In this document: in pieces, positions 42,604 to 54,129 of the stretch
Numbering within the stretch: the first letter of the stretch is position 1
Layout of the letters: each line of letters opens with the position of its first letter
Origin: Lineus longissimus
Lineage: Eukaryota; Nemertea; Pilidiophora; Heteronemertea; Lineidae
Assembly (NCBI RefSeq): GCF_910592395.1
Contig: NC_088323.1
Span: 14,061,501 to 14,125,500, forward strand
Length of the DNA stretch: 64,000 bases
Reading direction: 5' to 3'
Notes under the pieces: model-generated
Databases searched by the model: none
What the model was told of the DNA's origin: nothing
Seen by the model: the letters and a program-made list of their open reading frames with translations, nothing else
Position numbers and translations under genes: made by a program

Positions 42604-45109
42604 CAGTCAGTTGGCTGCGCCCCCGTTCGCAGCGCCAAAAGAGCGTTTCTCTCTGCGTTGCGCTGCTACTGTCACCTATCGGAAAAAATTTGATACTAAC
42701 TCGCGCCATATTTGTGGCAGACTAAAACCTCTGTAGCATGCACGACTGTTCGGGGAGAGCGATTGATCAAAGATGGCGAAATTGTTAGTTATTGAAAGAA
42801 AAAATTGGTGTTTATTTCATCAAATTCCAAGCAAAATCAACCGAGTTTGATAAATTTTTCGAAAGATGATATTTTCGCAATCTTTGCTGAACATACCTCA
42901 CTCAAAGATATATTCCAGCTTTGCGGCGATATTTGGTAAATTGATTTTTTGCGAAGAGGTTGACCAATCCTAAATGAATTCATATCTTTTAAAACATTTG
43001 AGCACCCGGCTTCCTAAATATTTCTTTTTTGGCACTTATTTTGGTGATTTTTCGAAGAAATCTCATTAATATTTATGACGTTTTGGATCACGTGATGTTA
43101 ATCAAGCCGTTTTTCGCGGCAATTGCGTGCACGACGCGATATTGTAAAAATATTTTAATGCACAGCGTGTCACAAAAGAATTGTGGTTAAAAGTGAGAAT
43201 GGCATGATGGTAGCCTGTTTGAGTTCTGTTGATGAATATGCTTAGTCTGACTATAATTTCTACAACTTGTGGCCAAATGACCAGATGATTTTGAGCCTTT
43301 TGATAAAGCTACTGGTAGAATAGTCGTCAGAAATGTCAGCGACTGACTGAGTGAGTGTTATATGTTATGAGACTGGAGGTATGTCATGTGTTCCACCATA
43401 TCCTCATTGATATTGACCAGGAATACTATCGATTTGTGTGGATGTGCTTAAACAGTAAAGCATGAGCCATGATGCTTTACTTCCGAAAAGATCCAGGTGA
43501 CTGAGATGTCTACTACTACTGTTGGGCAATCCGGCTGATTCTTCAGAAATTTCTCTGTTTATCCTCTGTGAAAATAAACTTTCTCATAATGATATATCTT
43601 TTGTTTGTTTGGTAATTTTAGTTGCCTATGTTTAGGCACTTTTTTGCCAGATTTGCCTGTAAAAGGCTGCCATAGTTCAGGAAAAGAAATCATATACACA
43701 TTACAATGTGGATTTTCACGGTCCAAAACACCAGGGCCTACTAGGTGACATGGCTCAATAATAGGCATTGTCTGGTAATTTTGGACGACCTTTGGATGGA
43801 TAGTTTATTTTCCCTGACCCTGGCCTGGGTCTGAACGGGCTTCCAAGCCATCAATGATGCTTATAAAGCCGGGAATAGCCTCATCAGTACCCCCACAAGA
43901 GTTATTTTGTGCCAGACATCGCGCACAGAACTTGCCATCATCTCATTTTTAGAGTTGCTGTATCAGTAAAAGATAATACCAAAAAGCTGATAAAGTATGT
44001 AATTTGAGCAGCATGACCAATGCCAGTGTTAATGGTGTAAACTTAACCTATTACAGGACATCTTCCTGCAAGATTGTGATTGGTTTAACTTGAAGTTTGT
44101 CATCAATTTAACTGTTGTAATTGTACATCCATGCTGTTGTCATTCAGGAAAAATCTGCTTTATCTTTCAGCTAATACTTTCACTTCTCCAGTCAATCGAG
44201 TTTGATGAACATGTCAAGCTGTTGAATGGTGTAAACAATCATTAGCAAATAACGTCACGAATGAAAATAAGTTTGATTCCTTCCACTTGAAAAGTTCAAC
44301 AGCACCACTTGCAAGAATTTGAATTTGGCATTGTGTTTTACACCCTTCAACAATTGACTGTCTGTTTGTTATTGGTGTTCTTGTTTCAATGTTAGCGTTT
44401 CACTGTTAAAGAGTTTCAAGATGCAGAAGAGAGGATTAGTTATCTTTAATGTTAAGTTCCTTCTTTGCATCATTTTGTCATTAAATTTGGGCAATGGTGG
44501 TCTCATGAAAGGAGGGATGGGACGGCAGGATGGGCTATTGGACAAGTTTCTAGAACACGTTTTGTAGCGATGGTGGCGATCCTAGTGTTCGGGCCTCTTC
44601 GGCTCAACTTCGGGTGTGGTCGGAACCTAAATCCGGCTGCAACATTTTCTGACAAAAATCAGAGGCAACTTAAACGTATTTTCCAGCCGTGCGACAGAAA
44701 TAATAATTTTTACTATCGTGTTATTCAGTCAAAGATACATATAACAATAAATATCAGTCATTACTTCTGAGCACGCGCGATGTTTTTGATGAGTTAGGTG
44801 CATTTATTCAACTAAATTACGTGAAAAAATTGCAAATTTTCGGGCGACGACCGCTGTTCAAAGTCACGTAAACAGCAAACCTCAGGACTTTTTACACTTT
44901 TTTCTGAATGAAAATACTAATTAATGTTTCATCCAGAATAATATGTACCGTTTACATGTCATTCAGAAAGATTTTGGCAAGTTTAGGATCGATTTCCGAC
45001 TTCATATTTTTCACGCCTAAATGTACGCGATAATGAGCTCGTAATGATATGCAGTGACGTCATAGCGCAGAGAGAATTACGCAGAAATGGGGGCGCGGCC
45101 AACTCACTG
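42604..45109. mobile_element. 2.5-kb TIR transposon with CAGT ends, no transposase recognised
   Basis: The left end is CAGTCAGTTGGCTGCGCCCC and the inverted right end is CAGTGAGTTGGCCGCGCCCC; both continue with further similarity (CTCTCTGCG). TG flanks both ends (42602-42603 and 45110-45111), and the first unit shows the uninterrupted site at GTAGCGGGTGATGATCC (9053-9069). Inside I find only short frames (for example 43559-43768 minus and 44465-44770 plus) without transposase motifs. A short 2-3 bp duplication and CAGT ends could suit several superfamilies; I cannot assign one. Confidence 0.7.
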
Positions 45110-45138
45110 TGATGATCCCGAACCCCACACTGTGGAAC

Positions 45139-45246
45139 ATGGAAAATAGCCAGCGCACCGAGGCAATGCTCGGGAAACAGCTGGAGGTGGAATTCGACAT
45201 CAATATTTTATTCCTTAAGTCGGCAATTGAATGCTGGGTCAACTAA
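45139..45246 (+). CDS. 35-residue open frame, second copy
   Basis: MENSQRTEAMLGKQLEVEFD then INILFLKSAIECWVN and TAA: same length and start as 9452-9559, four substitutions, no indel. It precedes the second ankyrin exon. Confidence 0.35.
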   Translation: MENSQRTEAMLGKQLEVEFDINILFLKSAIECWVN

Positions 45247-45338
45247 CTTTTGACAGGGCCAGTTCCTGAGCTCTATCTATTACTTGTCGGAGTGATGCAT
45301 GCACTACACACTGTAGACTTATATTGATCATTGCTCTG

Positions 45339-45409
45339 GTGTGCGCGTGTGTGGGGCTGCGTATATGCGCGTGCATATGCGTGTGTGCGCGTGCGTGTGT
45401 GTGTGTGTT
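45339..45409. repeat. Alternating TG/CG tract
   Basis: A purine-pyrimidine alternating stretch (GTGTGCGCG, GCATATGCGTGTG and similar), of the kind that can form Z-DNA. The first ankyrin unit has a G homopolymer at this position. Confidence 0.85.
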
Positions 45410-45467
45410 TTGGTTGTTTTTTTGGTTGTTTGTTTCTTTATGGCTATTTTGTATATTACACTTCACT

Positions 45468-46045
45468 TAAGGAATTGAACCCGAGGCGGAGGACCTTGGT
45501 TGAGTTACCAAGACACTCTCGGGTGGAGCTAAAATTTCGTCCAAACCCTCGCCAACCAAGGTCCGAAGCCGAGGGTTCAATTTCTATTCTAAAATACCTC
45601 AAACTTAAAAAGATAGGCCGCGAAATAACTTGAATATGTGCGAATTTGGCAAATTCCATCCATCGCCTGCCCGGAGCGCCGGTAGCGCCGTTGTTTACAT
45701 TATGTTACGGCAGCGCGTATAGGAAGTCCGGATCGGCTCGCTCAAGTGATGCTAAAATCCGCGCAAATGGGCTATTTGGAGCGTTTTTCTCAGCAAATAT
45801 GTGTAGTGCTCATTAAAAAACTTAGGGTGGTTGATGCTTCCTTGGCTGATTTGTGTTTGAAGCAGTGTTTTGAGAGCCTCAAACTTCTGAAGTGAGCTGT
45901 GTGCATGGTTTCCACATTTTAGTGCAACCCGAGGGAACTTTGGTAGAGCATCTTGGTTGCGTGTCCAAAACACTCCACTCGCAGAACGAGGCTTATGCAT
46001 TTTCCATTTAAAAGTTGACTTTACGGTACCAAGGTAATTTAGAAT
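45468..46045. mobile_element. 578-bp insertion relative to the first ankyrin unit, with a ~32-bp-arm foldback
   Basis: In the first unit, CACTTCACT and GTTAGTTATTAATC are adjacent (about 9764-9778); here 578 bp separate them. The insert begins with a foldback whose arms (45471-45502 and 45552-45585) pair as GAATTGAACCC...GGACCTTGGTTG and its inverse. Each arm contains a GGTTCAATT phrase like a tRNA B box, on opposite strands. The rest of the insert has no recognised frame. Confidence 0.55.
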
Positions 46046-46158
46046 GTTAGTTATTAATCTTTCGTAATCTGTTAGGAGGAATCAACATAAATATATACAT
46101 ATATGTATTTATTGTATTTCGATATTTGGTTATCGAAAATATATCTGTCTTGTTTCAG

Positions 46159-46257
46159 GGCGGCTGGACGGCGCTAATGAGCGCCTCCCAAAAAGGTCAC
46201 ATTGGTATCGTAGATGCTCTATTGAAAGGTGGCGCAGAGGTTGACAAAGAGAAGAAG
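46159..46257 (+). CDS. Ankyrin-repeat exon (one repeat, 99 bp), second unit
   Basis: TTGTTTCAG|GGC opens and AAGAAG|GTAATA closes a 99-bp, phase 0-0 exon: GGWTALMSASQKGHIGIVDA and LLKGGAEVDKEKK. All ankyrin consensus positions are kept. Compared with 9881-9979 the changes concentrate at the variable positions (YGSKN to SASQK, LDV to IGI), as expected for ligand-facing residues, which hints at past selection. Confidence 0.75.
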
Positions 46258-46811
46258 GTAATACACCTAAACTTCCATTCATCTTAATTTAGCTTTCTAA
46301 ATCATAAGATAACAAAGCATTGTATATTATTGTTGAATAACTAGTTTGAATCGCTTGAAATCATCCACACCTCTGGGACCTGTATTCATGAAGCCTTCTT
46401 GATAGAGTTTAGTAAGCGTTTACGTTTTACTAGGTGATTCTTAGCGAGTTGCGTCATATTCACAAAGCACTCGTAACGTCAATCGATTTCGTAAGTCGTC
46501 GCTACTAGCCCTACGTGAGGTGTTTTCGACTTCGTGGCGTTTTCTATAGAGGTTCTTCACGTGACTTCATGACATGACGTTTTGATGGCCACCTTCCAAT
46601 GCATTTCCTTTACGTGCAAAACAATACTCTATATTCCTACGTTAGATGGCGCGCCGATCGAATCTGACTTGACACTAGGTGGCAGCAGCTGACAGGTATA
46701 AAAAGATATACGAAATGTCCGCGATCGATAAATTTGAAACCACATTTCACACACTTTGTGACCAAAAACATGAGAGAAAAGTATCATATGCAAAAGAGTT
46801 TTCACACACAG

Positions 46812-46862
46812 GTCGTAGATGCTCTATTGAAACGTGACGCAGAGGTTGACCTAGGGGAAAAG
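46812..46862 (+). pseudogene. Truncated ankyrin exon, second unit
   Basis: VVDALLKRDAEVDLGEK, ending at AAAAG|GTAACA; same truncation as 10582-10632. Confidence 0.6.
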
Positions 46863-47435
46863 GTAACACACCAAACGGCCCATTCATCCTAACTTAGCGC
46901 TCTAAAATCGTAAGATAATAAAGCGATGTATGTTATTGTTGAATGGGATAATTCTTGCGGTCATCTACACCTCAGACTCTTATCCATTTATATATTTCGA
47001 TATTTGCTTATCGATAGATTGTTATATACATGAACATGACTGTATACATGTAGCACTGCGGCTGTCCCGAGAGGAAAACAATGGCCAATTTGAACCCTGT
47101 AAACATATAGAGGTAAACATATAGGGTCACAATTTGCAATGTCCATTAAATCTTGGTAAGAAGATACGACTTGTTATCCAAAGTTTAACATTGTAGATAC
47201 TTCCTGATCAGTAGTCGAATATATCGATAATTGCGGTTATCAATTAATTAAACACCGCGTTTGTGTTATTCAATCATTCACATGAAGTTTATAGCTCACA
47301 CATTTTTGCATGGCGTTACAGCAGTGCAAAAACATGAACAAACAAACTGCATGTAATCACGAAATACTATCGTACAATGCTATCGTGACTTCTGCTCAAA
47401 ATTATCAAAACCTGACGCCGTTAACGACAGTCTGC

Positions 47436-47730
47436 AGACTCAACTTAACGATTTACAACACGAAAACAGCGTCCTTAAGTCTCAGTTAGACAAAAACAAT
47501 TAAGAAATCTATGAAATAAAGGGAAAAGGAAACCAAAAAGCTTAGAAAACAGTGTGATAAGCATAACTCACTAAGGCGAGACGAAATCAAACTTGAATCT
47601 GAACGTAAGCAAGGCCATTCGGGTATGTCGAAACTTCGTAATGATCTGAAGCAACTGAAAGCAGACGTCAGTGCGATCGAGATGCCAGAGACGAGCAGGG
47701 ATTTAAATGACATTCGGAAAAATGCTGGGT
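47436..47730 (+). pseudogene. Coiled-coil relic, copy 3, fused to the unit's own start
   Basis: LQHENSVLKSQLDKNN, LRNDLKQLKADVSAIEM and ETSRDLND are legible. At 47724 it changes, within AAAAATGCTGGGTCAACTAA, into the sequence that follows the small open frame of the unit (9545 and 45232), including CACTCTATCACTCGTGGAGT and ACATGCATG. The tail is thus joined to a head. Confidence 0.55.
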
Positions 47731-48144
47731 CAACTAACTTTTTAAGGGGCCTGCCCCTGCACTCTATCACTCGTGGAGTGACCACATGCATGTATTTATA
47801 AGGAGGCTTGGGTTATCTGTTCATATGATTACAAGAAGCAAACTCAAAATCATATGTTCATCATCATATGCGAATGAAAAATTACATGTGATAGCGAGTG
47901 ACGTCATCGATATTTATGTTGATTGTCAGTAACTAATCACCGCAGAGCTTTTATTTTTTGATGTTTCCAGGGGTTAATTATAGAGGACCACCGGGAGTGG
48001 GGAGCTCATTGACCCCTTGAAATAGAAGTCGTATGGGCCTCGGCTCCACATCATTGGTATTTACCTGCTATAAACCAGCGTTATAAAGTATTGTTTCTTG
48101 TAGTCCCGCGAGAGGTGGAGACGGTTGCGTTCTGTCTCTCGTCC

Positions 48145-49340
48145 TCAAGCTGGCCATTTGAATATAGTTGATTTACCGAGACTTACCTGTAAGTTGAAGG
48201 TTGATTGTAATTCTATCGAACTATCAATCACGAGCGGGATCACATGAGATACGCGTAGTAGATCAGCAGTAAGCCTAATGGCCGCGGCCACGCTAAATAC
48301 CCACCATGTGAGTTCTGCCTTGGCCCCATCTGTCAAGCAAGTATTTTTGTCATAATCGCCAGTTTGTAATTGGAGAACCTGCATCTTATTAGCTTCCAAC
48401 TGTCCGTAATAAAGTGGGCCATACATCACCCCGGGGAACCAAGGCACTAAAGTACCGATAACCTCAGTAAGTAATCTTATAGTAGGCCCATCTTTTCTCA
48501 GTAGGCTTGAGCATATGGCTTTGACTTTTTCCACTTTCGCTGGTGTGAGGAAAACCGCAATAAGTATTGAGTCAAATATGAATCCAATAAATTCCCTTTG
48601 TTGCATTGGTGGCCATTTTGACTTAATGGGATGGAGAATTAACCTATGGTCAGCTAGTATTGTAGTAGCCATCATTGCACTTCTGGCACATGCCAGTGTC
48701 ATATCTTGCTTCAGCCACAGATCGTCAACATATATGACCGATGGGATACCTTGCTGCCCTATGCGTGCCATAATCGGTTTCAATAGGTTTGTCCATACCC
48801 TTGGACACGGGCCAAGCCCATTCGGGGAGCATGTATACTAAAATAATCTCAAACTTTAAATATCTTTGTGAATTTCTGTGTATGAGGCACACTACAATTC
48901 GCATCTTTGATATCAATTGTGCATTGATAGCAACCAGGTGTCATCAAATCTACAACGGTCTTAATGCCCTCCATTTTAAAAAGGGCATCCATCAAATGCT
49001 TGTTCAAGATGGACAGATCTAGGATCATTCTATATGTTCCATCCATCTTTGGCCTCAGAAAAATTCCGGAAATAAACTATATTGGCTTTTGGTGACATTC
49101 TATTATCACTTTCTTCTCCAGAAGATATCTAATTCCACCATTAATGGCCTCAGTTACCTCTCTGTTAAATTTTATTTTGGATGGCACCCTAGTTTGTCGA
49201 GGCGAATCTCCATCAAACTCAAGCGGGTAGCCTTGACAATATTGAGGAGAAAAGGATCAGATGTTGATTCCTTCCAGTTTTCAAAATACATGTAATGTCG
49301 TATTCTACCTGCTTCAAAATGGCGAATATCGGCCTCCGAT
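48145..49340 (-). pseudogene. DIRS-type reverse transcriptase and RNase H
   Basis: In sense: AGRIRHYMYFENWKESTSDP, GGIRYLLEKKVI, DGTYRMILDLSILNKHL, TPGCYQCTIDIKDA (palm), SPNGLGPCPRVW, then a 212-codon frame with IPSVIYVDDLWLKQ (YVDD), LILHPIKSKW, REFIGFIFDSI, TPAKVEKVKAICSSLL, PGVMYGPLYYGQLE and LTWWVF. This is the DIRS RT signature, notably 'FPGVMYGPLYY' and 'LIxHPxKS'. Three frames are used and the last RNase H part is cut at 48145. No tyrosine recombinase is seen downstream (47800-48140). Confidence 0.75.
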
Positions 49341-49369
49341 TTTGCTAACGGTTTGCTCAATGAACTCAT

Positions 49370-50890
49370 TGAGACGTAATAACGACATTTTCATGAGCTC
49401 AGAAACTATTAATTTCAACTTAACCACGCAGCTATGAATAATTTGAATAATTTCCAACAGAAATCTATATGAAATATGCAATATTGGGGAACAGAGCGCC
49501 GTTTGAAACGACAGGGCGTCATCGTTTTCTTCAACGCATTTTCAGTATGCCCGCGGTGAAACTCGGCCCTTTTCATCAAATTTGGTATCTCATGACAACG
49601 GAGGTGTCCTCTAAGAGAATCCAGTCAGACTTTTTGCACATATTACAAAGAAATGCCTTGACTACCTGAAAATACAATCTGTTCGGCATTCCCAAGGTCA
49701 GTTTTGCTTGCAGCGCGAATTCAAAAAGACCAGTTGCGCTTAAAGGGGTACCTGTTTTAAGTGCAGTTTCCGCCAAATGTGAACACTGCGGTGGCACAAG
49801 GCATGAATTGCCTTGCCCAAGGACTAAACAAATATGCTTCTATATGATATAAGTTGAATATATGAAAAGCTTGATTCTTTCCGAATAAGAATATGCATGT
49901 TTTGCAGTATGTGATTGAAGCTGAACATGATTATTTTGCACAGTTGAGGCGTTCTATATATTTCGACGTATGGGATGCTAAGTATGACACAATTTGAGCA
50001 GATTGTCATAGTACATATGATATTTCTAGATGGTCGTTCCAGCCTTTCCTTTTGAGGAAACCAGTGTTGTCGGGTATCATGCAGGAGACTAATTGTAGGA
50101 TGCTGCAGTTTTATCATATGTTAAAAAAAGGCTGTCAGGGTAATGTCAACCTTACCTTAAGGTCTCATTAGGGAGGTTTTTTTTTATTCATGCGCCCCCC
50201 CCCCCTTCACTGTAGTTCCTAAAATCATTGATTTTTCGGTCCTTACGGTCAGTGTTGATTTAGCAGCTGTTTTGGCAAAGACTTTTTTTTTAGTTTCTGA
50301 AACCTAGAGCTCTACTCAATAGGCGGCTAACAAGAAACTACGCATTTATACTGTTGTTGCCGACATATGTGTACACTGAACTTGGGATGTGCGTCGGCCC
50401 CGTGTTGAAATGCCGTCCAGTGCCAGTTGGTGGGTTTTTCGCTGATTTGTGCAATCTCAAAAGTTCAATGGTTGACCCTCGATTTTTTTTGATTTTTGTG
50501 TAGCGTAAGCAACTGTCTTTCATAGGAGAATGGTCACTCTAAGAATTATTCAGGAAAAAATGTATAATACTTTGGTTTTTTCGTTATTATCCGGCCTAAT
50601 TGGCAAAATTGCCATTCGGGATGGTGAACAGAGCTAGGAGCAAGTGCGACGCTTATTATTTATTTTAAGAAATAAAATGCCCAATTTAACATCCTGCAGA
50701 ATCAGGGGAATCGGGCGTTTCCAGTGCTATACGACACAAATGGATTGTCCTCATGCATTCACTTTTGAAACGCATTTTATAATAGATGTTACGTCCTGTT
50801 AATGGGGCACGTCATCATCGCGTACATTTCGGAAAAACTCCCTAACGAGACCTGAGCTCTGCATCATTGAAGGAAGTTGTACTTATATGG
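49370..50890. other. Stretch between DIRS RT and gag without recognised content
   Basis: In DIRS elements gag directly precedes RT; here 1.5 kb separate them. The only patterns are an 11-C run (50195-50205), a plus-strand CEHCGGTRHELPC phrase (about 49782) like a zinc knuckle, and T-rich tracts. It may be one or more insertions. Confidence 0.4.
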
Positions 50891-50896
50891 TCAATA

Positions 50897-51540
50897 TCAA
50901 GCTGAGAAGTGTTTTGAGGACCTACCTGATCTGGTAAACGTACTGTCTTTACTTTCCGTCCTCCCGTTTCTTCTTGTTATGGGAGTAGGGCTTCTTTCCC
51001 CTTCCGCCTTGGAAATTGCCACGGTATTATTGACGGGATTGGTAACTGTTGTGGCCGTGATGGAAAAACTATTTCCCCGCGGCTTCCACGAGTAGTTTTT
51101 TGACAAAGAGTATGAGTTTTTCGTCTCTTCCTCAACGTGTTTGGCCTCTTTTATAGCCTTGGAGATGGCGTCGCCAAATAATTTGTTGGTAACAGGGATT
51201 ATACCTGTTTGGCAAAGGCTTTGATACTTTGCCCTGAGACCTGGCTTTATTGCTTCCTTACGTTTTATTGAGAGCTCCTGGTTTGCGTACCCAAGAAGAG
51301 CCAAAGCATCGGAAGCGATTTTGACTTTTTTCTGTTTGTCAATGTTCTCTTTGAGAATTGAATATGCGATGCTAGCCTAGCCACTGCGGCAGCAGCTTTG
51401 TTAACTGCCTTCTGGATATGAAATAGGAGGACATCACGCGATCGGGCAACAGAAGTGATCTGTGTCCTTATCTCATCGTTAAGCTTTGGGGTTTTTAAAG
51501 CCCAACAGTTTTTCGGAAAGGGATAGAGTTTTTCTCTATA
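50897..51540 (-). pseudogene. DIRS-type gag
   Basis: The minus strand gives KTPKLNDEIRTQITSVARSR, DVLLFHIQKAVNKAAAAVAR, ALALLGYANQELSIKRKEAI, KPGLRAKYQSLCQ and VTNKLFGDAISKAIKEAKHV. 'LxxxNxxLSxxRRExIKPxLxxxYxxLC…PVTxxLFGD' is the conserved block I associate with DIRS gag. One frameshift lies near 51290. It starts right where the Pao integrase tail (51541-51800) ends, so one element was inserted in or joined to the other. Confidence 0.65.
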
Positions 51541-52112
51541 TAGTTCTCCTATGATCGCCAGTTTCCAGTTTCTCATGTTGGTGTACGAGAATGACGTCAT
51601 TTATTTCAATGATGTCGGTTTTGGCATTTTGTTTGCTATAAGTTCGTATTGGTGTTGTTCCGGCAACCTCGCGAGATACTATAGATCGACAAAAAATTCG
51701 CGTGCAGTAATTTTTCTAAATTTTGCGAAAAGGTCATGCTCGCGAATATACTCTGCCGCGAAAATATCTTGCTTTTCAGCAAGAATTCCATGTCATTGAT
51801 GCCATGCCTCCTCATGCAGTGCATCAAGCTAAGCCCTATGCAGCTCTAGCATACGAAACCATAAAAAAGGGGTTAATTGATACCGTGTATACCCCTTGCA
51901 ATTACCACGTATATAATTACACCTAACAACCATAAATTCCACACTTCTTCAATGACTTTTGCCTGAATCAATGCTCATCTTTTGTGCTATCGGCTTAATT
52001 ACTCTATACATTGACACCTGTTGACAGTGGATTTGAGTATACTGTATAGACACGTGCACTTCAGCACCTATTCACTAGTAGCAGCTCTTGGTCAAAATAC
52101 ACGATTTTATTT
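51541..52112 (-). pseudogene. BEL/Pao integrase tail, second copy, with empty foldback site
   Basis: This matches 37440-37985 and 38876-38950 closely, without the 886-bp foldback; the single target is at 52058-52066. The coding part (NWKLAIIGEL and before) is broken. Homology ends near 52112. Confidence 0.6.
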
Positions 52113-52355
52113 TAACAGAAAAAAATCGCCGTGTACAGTACTCATCAACATCATCATCAATAGCGGCTTCGTGGCCCTCTTGGGTCTTTGCCTCCTGTTA
52201 GTCGTCTCAAGTAAAACATATCTTTTTTGGGTGGAGTACGCATGCTAGTGCGGGTAAAGTGTCCAATAAACTTATGTACATATTTACACCGTCAACACAT
52301 TTAAGTCAGTTTCCATATTACATAATAGCTAGAACTAAGAACAACCATTCCATCA

Positions 52356-54128
52356 TCAGTACGAATATATGTCCTTCGCTGCGCAGTGGCTATCTAGTCG
52401 GCTTTTGAAGTATTCGATGGGTGGCGCCATGACTACCTCTTCTGACAGCTTATTCCACTCTGACACCGACCTGTTTGTGATGAAGTGAGACCTAGCCCTG
52501 GTTATGAAACGAGTTGGCTCCAGCTTGAGCGGATGGCCCCGGAGGTTTATTTTTGTGCTGTATGGTATTTCGAGCCTCGTCTCTAAGTATCCATGTGTTA
52601 TTTTGAACAAGATAATCATGTCGCCCCTCAATCTCCTATGTCGAAGACTCGGCAACTTGAGGCGTCTTAATCGTTCTTTATAAGGCAAGTTTTTTAGGTT
52701 TCTAACAAGCTTCGTTGCCCTACGCTGGACCTTTTCTAGTTTGTCTATACAGCCTTTCTTCACCGGGCTCCATACTTCCTGTCCATACTCCAGATGAGTT
52801 CTTACAAGCGCTTTATATTGGAGGGTGAAAATACTGTGATTCATGTAGCTGAACGTCCTTTTCATAGTTCCAAGTGCTGCGTTTGCAGTCTTTACGATTT
52901 TATCAATATGTTGTTCAAATGACAGATTCGAGTCTATAATTATTCCTAGCTTCTTCTCCATCTGGACCGATTCTAGGTAATGTGGTGAGCCATCCGGGTT
53001 CCTTAAGTGATACTGACGTTGTAGAGGCCTGTTACCCAATCTCATATGTTTACACTTGTCCAGATTGTAACTCATCTGCCATATCCCTGACCACTTTTCC
53101 AATGATCCCAAGTCTGCTTGGCATACCGCCTCCGTTTCTACTGAAATTGCGACCCTATACGCCGTTGCATCATCTGCAAACATTTGTAATTCGTTTGCCA
53201 CTTCGTTCGGGAGGTCATTTACGTATATCACGAAAAGAAGTGGTCCTATCACACTCCCTTGAGGGACACCACTCAGTACTGGTCTCGATGAGGACGTACA
53301 TGCTGCTAGTATTACCCTCTGCGTTCTCTCCTCTAAGAAACTCTTGATCCAGCCAATCGTGTTCGCCGAGAAGCCGTAACTCTCAAGTTTGGACAGCAGC
53401 CGTTGATGTGCCACTCTATCAAACACTTTAGCATAATCTAGGAAGAAAATGTCAACCGAGTCCCCATCCTCAAGTCGGTTGAGCCAGTGCTTCATTGACT
53501 CCAGCCAATTGGTGTTACAACCCTTCTTACGTCTAAGCCATGCTGTTGTTCGCAAATCAAAGAGTTGATAGTTAGAGGGTCCATCATTTGATCCCTCACT
53601 ATACTTTCCAATATTTTGCATATCACTGAGGTTAAACTTACAGGCCTGTAGTTTGTTGTACTGTTTTTATCTCCTTTTTTGAATATTGGTGTAATTTGAG
53701 CCTCCTTCCAATCCTTAGGAACAATCATACTTTCTAAACTAAATTGAAAAGTAATGTTAATGGCGTAGTCAGTTCGTCACGCAGTTCGTGTAGCAGCCTT
53801 GGGTGTATCCCATCTGGCCCCTGGGCTTTTGAAGTGTTTAATAGCTGCAGTTTCTTGTGGACTTGCTCTGGGGTTGCTGACTCCCGGGTCATTTGAACGT
53901 TTACTGGCCGTACTGGTATCGATGGGACTTGGCTGGTGTCTTCCACAGTAAATACACTGGCGAAGAACTTGTTCCGTCTTTCCTTGGTCATCTTCTACTT
54001 TTTCCCCAGCTTCGTCCTTCAGAGTTGGGATCTATTGGAACTTATTGGTTTTGTCCTTGTAGTAACCCCAGAACGCTTTAGGGTTCCTTTTGCACTCCCT
54101 GGCTATACTCTTCGCCTGGGTCTTTAAG
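52356..54128 (-). pseudogene. LINE (CR1/Jockey group) RT and C terminus, 5'-truncated
   Basis: The best-preserved element: in sense, RECKRNPKAFWGYYKDK, LNTSKAQGPDGIHPRLLHEL, PKDWKEAQITPIFKKGDKNS, NYRPVSLTSVICKILES, FFLDYAKVFDRVAHQRLLSK (motif A), LSGVPQGSVIGPLLFVIY (motif B), LQMFADDATAYR (motif C, FADD) and KLGIIIDSNLSFEQHI. It ends SVSEWNKLSEEVVMAPPIEY and a stop at 52356. The last 421 codons are uninterrupted. Three frameshifts (near 53600, 53730 and 53990) break the upstream part, and the endonuclease is absent, as in typical 5' truncation. The 3' end lies between 52113 and 52355; no poly-A tail is seen. Confidence 0.85.
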
Positions 54129-54129
54129 C

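Noticed and set aside
44465-44770. 101-codon frame inside the CAGT-ended transposon
   Set aside because: No transposase motif, low-complexity end, no second copy to test; not enough to call a gene.
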